Positions 23,966 to 31,797 of a DNA stretch of 33,774 nucleotides are shown one piece after another. The translations under genes were made by a program, and so were the position numbers. Numbering within the stretch: the stretch's first letter is position 1; every line of letters starts with the position of its first letter. The notes under the pieces are model-generated. The model was not told the DNA's origin and did no database searches. It saw nothing but the letters and a program-made list of their open reading frames with translations. The stretch is from an uncultured bacterium (GTDB lineage: Bacteria; Bacteroidota; Bacteroidia; CAILMK01): NCBI GenBank assembly GCA_903829945.1, contig CAIKRV010000096.1:1-33774 (forward strand). The letters run 5' to 3'.

Positions 23966-25990
23966 CTATTTAATAATAATCTTTTCCCACCAAACTTCTT
24001 TGTTGGAAGAAACCTTTAGCAAGTACATTCCGGGGCTTATCCCTGTAAAATCCAAATTCGCTTTACCACTGAGCCCACTGCGTGTTTGGATAAGATTCCC
24101 ATTCATTTGGTATAATGCTGCCGTTGCAAGTATTTGATCAGGCAATTTTAAAGTAAAGGAGCCATTGGATGGATTGGGGAATACACTAATATTTCCACTT
24201 TTTTGCTTTACGATAGGTTCAATACCGGTATATGGGGTAGAACCCATTACTGCCCGAATCATAGGTGCACCGTGGATTTCAGTATTTTGCTTCCAACTGC
24301 CATCAATATTAAAATAAAGATGCGGGTTGGCCTGGTATTGACTTATTTCATCATAATTACGATCTAAACCTACATTTAGGACAAAATCATTATTTTGTAT
24401 CCAACCAATAAAGAAGGTGGTACCTACCGGCAATAGGGTATCCAGCGGGATATAAATATAATCATTGTACCAATTGAGGTAAGTAGAATGGTAATTATCT
24501 AAACGCCATAATATTTTATCATTAGTTTGTCCCGGAGGATTTACCAAATCAATGGATTGCCATACTACTAAAGACCATAAATACGAACTAATATCCTGTT
24601 CACTTTCATTGAAGTGAATTAAAATACCTTGAAGTACATCACTCTGTATAGGATCAAATTCCAAAGCTACCTGACCGCTCTGGGTATTAATTAAGCCTAA
24701 GCCTGCTTCCGCACTACCATCATCATAAGCATACAGATTAGTAAGCTGCATCATGCGGTAAACTTTATCATTTTGGGGAAATAAATTACCGCTTTTAGGT
24801 GCCTTGATAGAATCAATCGTCAAGAAAGATAACGTATCTAAACTTAAATTATTTATAAGTTTAATATTATTGCTGCCATTAGTTTTTACCAAAGAATCTT
24901 TAAAAAGTTTGGTGCGTAAAGGCAGAATATTTTGTGAATTTAAAAAGGAACTAAAAGGATAAATGGCCGCAGCACCATTGGTATCATAAATAGATTTTAC
25001 GGTATTATACCAAGTGGCATTGATGCTATTACTATCAGTTCCATTATTCCTTACGGTATTATAAATATTGGCAGTAATATTAGCAATGAAGCCACCGTTT
25101 TTAGCATTGAGCAAATGCTTGGACGGCATTAAAGAGAAATTAGCCAAAAGCGGCGTCGGTAATTTTTGAATGGCGATATCATTGACTAAAGTATCTCTTT
25201 TTCTGGCCCTATCCAGCCATACGTAATCCAAGTGCCAATGATCCAAATTACCACTTCTATTGCCATAGTTTCTGAATCGAAACTGAAATCCCTTATAAAA
25301 AAACGTATCCCTGACAGGAAGAATTACAAATTGGAATGGCGGCGAAACAGTGACTCCTTTTAGCACTCCGGTACTGGCCCATACATGTTTCCAAGCCATA
25401 GCTTGCTTTTTGGTAGAAGTATCAATGACCGGTATTCCATTGGAATCCACCACAGGGTATAAGAATTCCAATAAAAATGTATCCTGTTCTTTAGGCGCTA
25501 CTCCAAGTCCCCAAGGTTGGCAATAAAAACTAAAATAAACCGTAGTATCCCCTTTGGCAATACCTGATAAATCAATAGGTCTACTGGTTAAGGTATCACA
25601 GGGATTAGAACTTGCCCTGATGGCAAAGGGATCATAGGGACGACCTTCCTGATTTAAGCCATCAAAAGTAGCCACACCAACACTAGGGGCTGAATCCGTC
25701 ATGGTAGTATTTACAAATACTTCATGATCGAGCCATAGGGTATCATAGGGGTATATGCCATGATAACTGGGATCCCATAAATAACGAGCAATGTATGAAA
25801 AATCATCGAAAAAGGGCAGTTGCATGGTATCCAATGCTTTTTTGCTCATCATTCGGTGTTGTTGCCACTGATGAAATTGGGTGCTTTGTGCTTGGTTGGT
25901 CCACAAAGGAACCACTCCCAATCCAGACTTTTGTGCTTGAAGTTGGGTTAAGCTTAAGAGGAAAAAAGAAAGTAACAGTATTCTTTTCAT
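23966..25990 (-). CDS. Secreted T9SS cargo protein, function unknown
   Basis: This 674-aa protein has a clean signal peptide (1-19, ending Q-L-Q-A-Q). Its early part (about 55-270) contains F-F-D-D-F-S-Y, W-L-D-H-E-V-F-V-N and F-R-F-R-N-Y-G-N-R-S-G-N, resembling a jelly-roll/MAM-like beta domain. A second beta-rich region follows (about 290-580). The C-terminus (about 600-674) is a type A T9SS sorting domain with V-F-P-N-P-S-N-G, S-G-K-A-N-L-D and G-M-Y-L-L-K-V. No catalytic or known binding domain is evident to me. It would be displayed at the cell surface or secreted. Its stop is 6 bp from the convergent gene ending at 23959, and the upstream gap of about 130 bp before the exonuclease gene shows no clear promoter box. 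Confidence 0.85.
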   Translation of the reverse strand: MKRILLLSFFLLSLTQLQAQKSGLGVVPLWTNQAQSTQFHQWQQHRMMSKKALDTMQLPFFDDFSYIARYLWDPSYHGIYPYDTLWLDHEVFVNTTMTDSAPSVGVATFDGLNQEGRPYDPFAIRASSNPCDTLTSRPIDLSGIAKGDTTVYFSFYCQPWGLGVAPKEQDTFLLEFLYPVVDSNGIPVIDTSTKKQAMAWKHVWASTGVLKGVTVSPPFQFVILPVRDTFFYKGFQFRFRNYGNRSGNLDHWHLDYVWLDRARKRDTLVNDIAIQKLPTPLLANFSLMPSKHLLNAKNGGFIANITANIYNTVRNNGTDSNSINATWYNTVKSIYDTNGAAAIYPFSSFLNSQNILPLRTKLFKDSLVKTNGSNNIKLINNLSLDTLSFLTIDSIKAPKSGNLFPQNDKVYRMMQLTNLYAYDDGSAEAGLGLINTQSGQVALEFDPIQSDVLQGILIHFNESEQDISSYLWSLVVWQSIDLVNPPGQTNDKILWRLDNYHSTYLNWYNDYIYIPLDTLLPVGTTFFIGWIQNNDFVLNVGLDRNYDEISQYQANPHLYFNIDGSWKQNTEIHGAPMIRAVMGSTPYTGIEPIVKQKSGNISVFPNPSNGSFTLKLPDQILATAALYQMNGNLIQTRSGLSGKANLDFTGISPGMYLLKVSSNKEVWWEKIIIK

Positions 25991-26122
25991 GCAATGCCGT
26001 AAACTAAAAAAATCATAACTTCATTTTTTAGCTATTATTGTATTGAGTTGCAAATTAACCAAAGATTTTTTAGAAATGAAACATTCTAATTAATATGTTG
26101 GGAGAAATGAAAGTATTGCCTC

Positions 26123-26881
26123 CTATAAAATTATAATATCCTCATCAGCAAATGGAGGTAAACTTGAAAAGCGTCTAAAAATCCTGGCAAGATTTATAAC
26201 ATCCTTTTCACAATAAATTCTGATTCGATTTAAATCCTTATCGTAATAATAAACTTTAGCCACATCTTTTCCTGAAATATCATCCTTGGAACTGGGAATT
26301 CCAAAGCAAGCGGAAAGCAAAGCCAAGGAGGTCCTGTCTTTAAAATCACCAAAGCTCCACATCTGCATGGTATCGATCAACCAAGGATTATTCCAGGACT
26401 TAGTGCCGGAGGTATTTAATAAATTAGGTAATTCAATGCCATTAATCATCATTCTGCGGGAGATATATGGGAAATCAAATTCAATTCCGTTGTGGGCACA
26501 AAGCGCATTTTTTCTTGAATCAGAAAAAGCTTTATCTAATAAGGACTTAAATTTTAATAATAATTCCGCTTCATTATCACTGGCAAAGGAAGTAATACGA
26601 AAAGAATTTTCCGCATGAACCCCTAACTTTGGGTCAGGAAAATAACCGGCAGAAATGCAAACAATTTTTCCAAATTCCGCATGTATTCCTGCTTTTTGGA
26701 AATACAATTCTTCAGGAGGCAAGCCTTCTGAGCTATATTTTCTGGATTTATCTCTCCACAATTGTTGGAAAACTTCCGGCATAGCTTCATAATCTACATA
26801 TGCAGGAACGGTTTCAATATCCAAAAAAAGGATTTGATATATATTTTTAGATTCTGCCTGATTGTTGGGTCTATCACTCAT
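26123..26881 (-). CDS. DEDDy 3'-5' exonuclease (PolB exonuclease-like)
   Basis: I chose the ATG at 26881 over an upstream TTG (26911) that overlaps the previous gene. The protein (252 aa) has the DEDD exonuclease residues: Asp21 and Glu23 in F-L-D-I-E-T-V-P, the N-G-I-E-F-D-F-P-Y segment (Asp), and Y-C-E-K-D-V-I (Tyr and Asp, hence DEDDy). The A-H-N-G phrase and the D-T-M-Q-M-W-S-F-G-D region fit the predicted 3'-5' exonuclease family related to the proofreading domain of DNA polymerase B (PF10108). It probably degrades single-stranded DNA or RNA 3' ends in the cytosol. It is the last gene of a four-gene minus-strand cluster after LemA and two TPM proteins, and starts 23 bp after the second TPM gene. 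Cotranscription is likely, but a functional link is not evident. Confidence 0.85.
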   Translation of the reverse strand: MSDRPNNQAESKNIYQILFLDIETVPAYVDYEAMPEVFQQLWRDKSRKYSSEGLPPEELYFQKAGIHAEFGKIVCISAGYFPDPKLGVHAENSFRITSFASDNEAELLLKFKSLLDKAFSDSRKNALCAHNGIEFDFPYISRRMMINGIELPNLLNTSGTKSWNNPWLIDTMQMWSFGDFKDRTSLALLSACFGIPSSKDDISGKDVAKVYYYDKDLNRIRIYCEKDVINLARIFRRFSSLPPFADEDIIIL

Positions 26882-26904
26882 TAAAGTCAACAATAAATTA
26901 AATT

Positions 26905-27681
26905 TTACCAACCACCGCTGGCACCACCGCCACCGGAACTACCGCCGCCAAAGCCGCCGAAGCCTCCTCCTCCACCGCCGCCCCAATCGCCGCCACCTCT
27001 ACCGCCGCCGAAGCCTCCGCCTAGCATAAATAAACCGGTGCCGCCGATAAAATTACCAAAAGATCCGCCGCCGCCTCCATTGCCAAAAATCCTCATTAAA
27101 ATAAATATAAAAATAATCAGAACAATAATGGCACTGCCAAGACCTCTTCCTTCTTTAGTTTTTTTGGATTTAGCAAACTCTTTTGAATTTATTTCCTTTT
27201 TAGCGAGTTTCATTAAAATATTGCTCGCTTCGTCCAGCCCCTGATAATAATTTCCGGCCCTAAAATTAGGACCGATATAATCATGGATTATTTTTGAACA
27301 TATTATATCGGTAATAACGGGTTCCAAGCCGTAGCCTACCTCTATTCTTACTTTTTTATCCTTGATGGCAGCATAAATAAGAATCCCATTATTGCTTTTT
27401 TTATGACCAATCCCCCAAGCATCAAATACACGATTGCTATAATCTTCCAAGGAAGCATCACCTATGGAGCTATCCAAAATAATGGCAATTTGATTGGAGC
27501 TGGAATCATCAAATTGGACCAATTTATTTTCCAAATTTTGACGTTCCGCACTGCTTAATACATTGGCAAAATCATTGACCAATTTATCGGTTTTGGCAGG
27601 AATATCCTTAGCGAATACACTCAGGGAACCCAAGCAAAAAAACAGACACCATAACAGTGTTTTATGCAAAGGATATTTCAT
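26905..27681 (-). CDS. TPM domain protein with glycine-rich tail
   Basis: I set the start at the ATG at 27681 because it begins a proper signal peptide (M-K-Y-P-L-H-K-T-L-L, cleaved near F-A-K-D). The TPM domain (about 25-155) shows L-V-N-D-F-A-N-V-L, N-Q-I-A-I-I-L-D, V-R-I-E-V-G-Y-G-L-E-P and I-G-P-N-F-R-A-G-N-Y-Y. A transmembrane helix (about 180-200) and a tail of glycine and phenylalanine runs follow, ending S-G-G-W. The domain order matches YgcG-like proteins: envelope proteins in bacteria and a thylakoid phosphatase relative in plants. The start lies inside the end of the previous TPM gene (20-bp overlap), so the genes are translationally close. It probably acts at the membrane with LemA; the activity is uncertain. 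Confidence 0.9.
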   Translation of the reverse strand: MKYPLHKTLLWCLFFCLGSLSVFAKDIPAKTDKLVNDFANVLSSAERQNLENKLVQFDDSSSNQIAIILDSSIGDASLEDYSNRVFDAWGIGHKKSNNGILIYAAIKDKKVRIEVGYGLEPVITDIICSKIIHDYIGPNFRAGNYYQGLDEASNILMKLAKKEINSKEFAKSKKTKEGRGLGSAIIVLIIFIFILMRIFGNGGGGGSFGNFIGGTGLFMLGGGFGGGRGGGDWGGGGGGGFGGFGGGSSGGGGASGGW

Positions 27682-28099
27682 CTGATAGTTCATTAATATC
27701 ATCATCTTGATATGGGAATTTATCCCTTAGTTTTTCGCCGGCCATCTTTATACCCTCAATCATACCGGCCGTAAAATTCCCATTTCTAAAGTACTGCTGC
27801 ATTTGATTCCGTATCGTATCCCAAAAGCGATCTCCTACCGCTTGATGAATACCGATATCTCCTAATATTGCAAATTTCTTATCACTGATAGCAAGATAAA
27901 AAAGCACTCCGTTTCTCAATTTGGTTTTATGCAATTCCAACATTGCGAATACATCAGCAGCTCTATCCAATACATCCTTTCCCTGAGTACTGCTTTCAAT
28001 ATGCACTTTTATTTCACCGGAAGTACGGTGCTCAGCATCTTTTACAGCTTGCAGAATTTCTGCAATTTGCTCTGTGGTAAAAAGTTCTTCAGCGGTCAT
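27662..28099 (-). CDS. Short TPM domain protein
   Basis: This 145-aa protein consists of a TPM domain only: I-L-Q-A-V-K-D-A-E-H-R-T-S-G-E-I-K-V-H near the start, N-G-V-L-F-Y-L-A-I-S-D-K-K-F-A-I-L-G in the middle, and F-R-N-G-N-F-T-A-G-M-I-E-G at the end. There is no signal peptide and no obvious membrane segment, so it may be cytosolic, unlike its longer neighbour. Two TPM genes in tandem after lemA is a common Bacteroidota arrangement, usually one secreted and one not. It starts 31 bp after lemA and its last 20 bases overlap the next gene's start. Its biochemical role is not established. Confidence 0.88.
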   Translation of the reverse strand: MTAEELFTTEQIAEILQAVKDAEHRTSGEIKVHIESSTQGKDVLDRAADVFAMLELHKTKLRNGVLFYLAISDKKFAILGDIGIHQAVGDRFWDTIRNQMQQYFRNGNFTAGMIEGIKMAGEKLRDKFPYQDDDINELSDEISFA

Positions 28100-28130
28100 G
28101 GTATGGCTATCCTTTTAGAAAAAATACTCA

Positions 28131-28736
28131 TTATTTAATGTCGAATTTTACATCAGGGGCTTTATCTGCGCCTGCACTGGCTGTAAAATATCCTTTGGTT
28201 TGGAAACCAAACATTTTTGCAGTTAAGTTTTCCGGGAAACTACGAATGGTAGAATTATAATCTTGTACAGCAGTATTAAAATTGCGGCGTTCTACGGCTA
28301 TTCTATTTTCGGTTCCTTCCAATTCACTCATCATGTCATGAAAAGCTTCATTGGATTTTAAATTAGGATAATTTTCTGCTACTGACATGAGTCGGCTTAA
28401 CACATTACCCAATCCATCCTGTGCCAACTGAAATTGTTTAACATTTTCAGGAGTAAGCTTGGAGGCATCTATGGTAACTTTAGTAGCATTGGATCTTGCT
28501 TCCTGTACTGCCACTAAGGTAGATTTTTCAAAACCGGCTTCGGCACTTACTATTTTTACAAGGTTCCCGATCAGGTCCATTCTGCGTTGATAAACGTTTT
28601 CCACTTGACCCCATGCAGCTGATACTGATTCTTCCTTTTTTACCATGGAATTATATCCGCAACTGGTCATGGAAAGTGATAATCCGATAATGACGCCAAA
28701 TAGGCCTAGCTTTTTAAATACATTTTTCATCTTCAT
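28131..28736 (-). CDS. lemA: LemA family protein
   Basis: This 201-aa protein starts with a hydrophobic segment (about 10-25) ending in a lipobox-like M-T-S-C. The LemA signature follows: G-Y-N-S-M-V, then V-S-A-A-W-G-Q-V-E-N-V-Y-Q-R-R-M-D-L-I-G-N-L-V, then A-R-S-N-A-T and the N-Y-P-N-L-K-S-N segment. The two-helix LemA fold lies on the outer side of the cytoplasmic membrane or is lipid-anchored; its role is unknown. An exact -7 box TAATTTTG (28757..28750) lies 13 nt before the ATG, so lemA probably heads the LemA-TPM-TPM-exonuclease cluster (spacings 31, -20 and 23 bp). Confidence 0.92.
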   Translation of the reverse strand: MKMKNVFKKLGLFGVIIGLSLSMTSCGYNSMVKKEESVSAAWGQVENVYQRRMDLIGNLVKIVSAEAGFEKSTLVAVQEARSNATKVTIDASKLTPENVKQFQLAQDGLGNVLSRLMSVAENYPNLKSNEAFHDMMSELEGTENRIAVERRNFNTAVQDYNSTIRSFPENLTAKMFGFQTKGYFTASAGADKAPDVKFDIK

Positions 28737-28749
28737 AATTTATAAAGTC

Positions 28750-28757
28750 CAAAATTA
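28750..28757 (-). promoter_or_regulatory. -7 promoter box of the lemA cluster
   Basis: TAATTTTG on the minus strand matches TAnnTTTG exactly, 13 nt before the lemA ATG. A TTG (28776..28774) lies 16 nt upstream, three bases short of the usual spacing. Confidence 0.45.
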
Positions 28758-28908
28758 AACAAAATTTATTAAGCAATGCATCCCACAAATGCCGTGCCGC
28801 AACCTGCGGAGGTAGAGATTGTAAACATCTGGCTATGCCTCAAAGAATTGAGCCGATGATTTTAAATATTAAATTATAAATACTTATTAATAAACTACTC
28901 CAATAAAA

Positions 28909-29610
28909 TCAGCCCAAAAGTTCGCATTCAAATACTTTCTCGAAATTGCGCTTTACGGCCAGCTTTACTTCCTCAAATGGCAGGGAATATCCCAGTTCTT
29001 TAGCCATCGAGGTTACGGCTTTATCACTTATCCCACAAGGGATAATGAAATTAAAATAATCCAAATCCGTATTGACGTTAAAAGCCCAACCGTGCATGGT
29101 GGTCCAACGGCTGCATTTTACGCCAAAAGCACATATTTTTCTGGCCCTGGGACTATCAGGTTCTATCCAAACACCTGTATATTTTGGCAGTCTGCCCGCC
29201 ATGATGTCATATTCCGCTAAGGTATTTATCATTACTTCTTCCAAAGAGCGCATGTACCATCCTATATCTGTGCGGAATTTTTCTAAATCCAAAATGGGAT
29301 AACCTACAATTTGTTGCGGACCGTGAAAAGTAATATCGCCTCCCCTATTATTATGAAAAAAGGATATCCCTTTTTGCTTTAATTCGGCTTCCGAAATCAT
29401 CAGATGATCCTCAGAACCGCTTTTGCCTAAAGTATATACAGGGGGATGCTCGCAAAATAATAAATGATGCTGCGTTTCCACCATTTCCGATGGCGGCTTA
29501 TTTCTATTTTCTGCTTTTATGGCTAAAATTTCCTCGAACAACTTGGTTTGCAAATCCCAAGCTTGCTGATACTCCATTTTGCCTAAATCTTGAAAATATA
29601 CTTGATTCAT
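28909..29610 (-). CDS. lipB: Octanoyl-[acyl-carrier-protein]:protein transferase LipB
   Basis: LipB moves octanoyl from ACP to lipoyl domains, the first step of endogenous lipoate synthesis, in the cytosol. The 233-aa protein has the family order: E-H-P-P-V-Y-T-L-G, N-N-R-G-G-D-I-T-F-H-G-P-Q-Q, then I-P-C-G-I-S-D-K-A-V-T-S-M, which holds the catalytic Cys and Lys. The M-H-G-W-A-F-N-V-N-T-D-L segment is also typical. The start codon lies four nucleotides after an exact -7 box TAACTTTG (29622..29615), so the transcript may begin at or very near the codon. It follows the unknown 29675 gene by 64 bp. I see no lipA in this window. Confidence 0.95.
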   Translation of the reverse strand: MNQVYFQDLGKMEYQQAWDLQTKLFEEILAIKAENRNKPPSEMVETQHHLLFCEHPPVYTLGKSGSEDHLMISEAELKQKGISFFHNNRGGDITFHGPQQIVGYPILDLEKFRTDIGWYMRSLEEVMINTLAEYDIMAGRLPKYTGVWIEPDSPRARKICAFGVKCSRWTTMHGWAFNVNTDLDYFNFIIPCGISDKAVTSMAKELGYSLPFEEVKLAVKRNFEKVFECELLG

Positions 29611-29614
29611 GCAG

Positions 29615-29622
29615 CAAAGTTA
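29615..29622 (-). promoter_or_regulatory. -7 box touching the lipB start codon
   Basis: TAACTTTG on the minus strand ends at 29615; the ATG begins at 29610. Transcription normally starts a few bases after this box, so the mRNA would have little or no leader. No TTG is found at the -33 position. Confidence 0.4.
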
Positions 29623-29674
29623 GGGCTCAGTACAATACCGCGCACCATAACGGGGACTATCCATTAGGAAACTA

Positions 29675-30343
29675 TTATTGAGCCGGTTTTAAAGGAGTTT
29701 TCTTCATTGGAGGCTTGGTATTGGCCGCAGGATAAGAAATCATTGCTTCCGATTCCATGGCCGCATGCATCACCAAAGGGTTTGGCGGCTGATTGCCTTG
29801 GGCACCCATACCCACATACATTTCCTTTTCGTAATGTTTATATTTTTTAGCAAAAATGGCATTTACCACATTATCAGGTTCCTCCTCATTAGCAAATAAA
29901 TCAGCCACATTGGTAGTGCCGATGACCAAGGCATCGGTAGCGCTAACATGATAATATTTAGGTGTTTCATTAGCTTTAAATCCATCCAGGATAAAGCTAT
30001 CCAAATTTAGTACGGCATTGGCAGGAAGCTTAATGAGGTAGAAACCGGTGCTTCCAGAAAATTTATAAATAGCTGCACAACCCTTACCGCAAGGTCTGAA
30101 CATTTCCATTTTATTGGTTAATACCGCATTGACCCCGTTTTTAGAAAGCATCACCCAACGAGTGGCATTATTAGCATTTTGAAGTATAAGACGCACATAT
30201 ATTTGCATTTCTTTGCCTTTAACGACCTTTTTCTGAAAGACCATTGAAGCGGCCACAGGAGCACTATTAAGGTCCCCGGTATTTTGGGCAAATATTTGAA
30301 TAGCAAAGGCTAATAAAAAGAAGAAGGGCAGTAAAAATTTCAT
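29675..30343 (-). CDS. Secreted protein, function unknown
   Basis: I set the start at the ATG at 30343 (M-K-F-L-L-P-F-F-F-L-L), which gives a signal peptide ending I-F-A-Q near residue 20. The upstream 31 codons lack any recognisable role. The mature part (about 200 aa) has a beta-rich region with S-M-V-F-Q-K-K-V, Q-I-Y-V-R-L-I-L-Q-N-A, two close cysteines (C-G-K-G-C) and a Pro/Lys/Ala-rich C-terminus. I do not recognise a family. Each half of the pattern hints at a periplasmic or outer-membrane-associated protein, but nothing specific. It lies just upstream of lipB on the same strand. I found no TAnnTTTG box in the intergenic space leading to tRNA-Asp. Confidence 0.7.
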   Translation of the reverse strand: MKFLLPFFFLLAFAIQIFAQNTGDLNSAPVAASMVFQKKVVKGKEMQIYVRLILQNANNATRWVMLSKNGVNAVLTNKMEMFRPCGKGCAAIYKFSGSTGFYLIKLPANAVLNLDSFILDGFKANETPKYYHVSATDALVIGTTNVADLFANEEEPDNVVNAIFAKKYKHYEKEMYVGMGAQGNQPPNPLVMHAAMESEAMISYPAANTKPPMKKTPLKPAQ

Positions 30344-30478
30344 TTTGCAGTATTTAAATTTTAGACGAGGCGAATTTACGATAAAAGGACAAAAAGGCGC
30401 ATTAAAAGGTAAAAATGGGCAATCAAGGGGGAACAAATAGCTGAGCAGCAGGAGGAATATTTTTTTTCAGATGAAAAC

Positions 30479-30508
30479 TTGAAAATATGCAAAAGTATTT
30501 TACCTTTG
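30479..30508 (+). promoter_or_regulatory. Consensus promoter of tRNA-Asp
   Basis: TTG (30479-30481), exactly 19 nt, then TACCTTTG (30501-30508) is a perfect match to the Bacteroidota TTG-N19-TAnnTTTG promoter. Transcription would start a few bases downstream, about 15 nt before the tRNA. Confidence 0.85.
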
Positions 30509-30528
30509 CAGTCCAATTTTTTGGAATT

Positions 30529-30602
30529 GGTTCGGTAGTTCAGTTGGTTAGAATGCCGCCCTGTCACGGCGGAGGTCGCGGGTTCGAGTCCCGTCCGGAC
30601 CG
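30529..30602 (+). tRNA. tRNA-Asp (GTC)
   Basis: The 74-nt sequence folds as a tRNA: acceptor GGTTCGG pairs with CCGGACC (one G-U), the anticodon stem CCGCC/GGCGG holds loop CTGTCAC with anticodon GTC, and the T arm is GCGGG-TTCGAGT-CCCGT. The discriminator base is G, as expected for Asp. CCA is not encoded, so it must be added after transcription. It has a perfect promoter upstream and a strong terminator downstream, so it is a single-gene unit. Confidence 0.97.
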
Positions 30603-30603
30603 C

Positions 30604-30633
30604 AAAAGCCTCTCAGAAATGAGGGGCTTTTTT
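30604..30633 (+). terminator. Intrinsic terminator after tRNA-Asp
   Basis: AAAAGCCTCTCA (30604-30615) pairs with TGAGGGGCTTTT (30620-30631) with one G-U pair around the GAAA tetraloop; TT follows directly. It begins one base after the tRNA end. Confidence 0.9.
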
Positions 30634-30849
30634 GGTTTTAATGGCTAAGTTTATTTTAGCTCATTAATTATTACAAATCAAATATAATTAAAAGACAAAA
30701 TACAATTTTGTATAAAGCTTATCATGTAAAATTTATTATTATTTTTTCCATATAGCTGATGGCTCATGGAAAATAAATTACCAATTCACCTGAAAGAATA
30801 TTAGTAGCTTTCCCCCCTCCCCCCTATTTCCCGATATGGCCTTTATTTG

Positions 30850-30857
30850 TAACTTTG
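30850..30857 (+). promoter_or_regulatory. -7 box touching the lgt start codon
   Basis: TAACTTTG ends four nucleotides before the lgt ATG at 30862. TTTC at 30827-30830 is one base off a TTTG -33 element at 19-nt spacing. The mRNA would start at or very near the codon. Confidence 0.45.
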
Positions 30858-30861
30858 CCTT

Positions 30862-31791
30862 ATGCTTTTACAATATATTACCTGGACTGCCAAGCCGGAG
30901 ATTTTTACTGTTGGCTCGCTGAGTATTAGGTGGTACGGTTTGTTCTTCGCTATTGCTTTTTATTTGGGGTATCGCCTCATGGAATTTGTCAATAAAAGAG
31001 AAGGGCTTCCTGAAACTGAAACAGATAGGGTTTCATTACACATGATTATCGGGGTGGTCATCGGGGCTCGCTTGGGGCATGTGTTATTTTATCAGCCGGA
31101 TTGGTATTTTGGTTCTATTCTGGGTTTTAAAGACCCTGCTACGGGACAAGGTTTGGAACCGCACCTATTGGAAATCCTCCAAATTTGGAAGGGGGGCCTG
31201 GCCTCCCACGGAGCTGCGATCGGTATTTTAATTGCCCTTTATTTATATTCCAGAAAACCGCAAATTCCATCCTATTTATGGGTACTGGATAGACTTATTC
31301 TTACCGTTGCCTTCGGAGGATTTTGGGTACGTCTCGGCAATTTGATGAATTCCGAAATTTATGGTCATGAAACTTCCCTGCCCTGGGGATTTCGTTTTGT
31401 CAAAGACCCCGCTGCCGCGCATTTACCTGATAAGGCATCAGTAGCAGGTTGTATCGATTATATGGGTACATCTTTTTGTCCGCGACATCCTACACAATTA
31501 TACGAGGCCCTCAGCTATATGATTATTTTTATCTTGCTAATGCGATATTACCTCCAGCATTCGGGACCCAATAAAGCTAAGAAACCTATGCAGGATGGCA
31601 TGATGTTCGGGATGTTTTTAATTATGCTTTTCGGCATTCGATTTATCGTGGAATTTTGCAAAGAAAATCAAGTGGATTTTGAAAGTAAATTACCCTTGGA
31701 TATGGGTCAACTATTAAGTATTCCATTTATCCTGGCGGGAATATTAATTCTGATTTTGGCTTCAAGAAAAAAGCCGAATGCGGTATTATAA
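30862..31791 (+). CDS. lgt: Prolipoprotein diacylglyceryl transferase Lgt
   Basis: Lgt transfers diacylglycerol from phosphatidylglycerol to the lipobox cysteine of prolipoproteins in the inner membrane. The 309-aa protein has several transmembrane helices and the family motifs: I-R-W-Y-G-L-F-F-A near the start, G-A-R-L-G-H-V-L-F-Y, W-K-G-G-L-A-S-H-G-A-A-I-G (catalytic His region), R-L-G-N-L-M-N-S-E-I-Y-G and H-P-T-Q-L-Y-E-A-L. The ATG fits the usual N-terminus. It lies four nucleotides after a -7 box. Its stop is 6 bp from the convergent DUF481 gene. The lipoproteins encoded in this window would be among its substrates. Confidence 0.96.
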   Translation: MLLQYITWTAKPEIFTVGSLSIRWYGLFFAIAFYLGYRLMEFVNKREGLPETETDRVSLHMIIGVVIGARLGHVLFYQPDWYFGSILGFKDPATGQGLEPHLLEILQIWKGGLASHGAAIGILIALYLYSRKPQIPSYLWVLDRLILTVAFGGFWVRLGNLMNSEIYGHETSLPWGFRFVKDPAAAHLPDKASVAGCIDYMGTSFCPRHPTQLYEALSYMIIFILLMRYYLQHSGPNKAKKPMQDGMMFGMFLIMLFGIRFIVEFCKENQVDFESKLPLDMGQLLSIPFILAGILILILASRKKPNAVL

Positions 31792-31797
31792 ATTATT

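Noticed and set aside
26933-27100. GGC/GCC-rich low-complexity stretch that looks like a tandem repeat or CRISPR-like array
   Set aside because: It encodes the glycine-rich tail of the TPM protein on the minus strand; units are irregular and there are no unique spacers.
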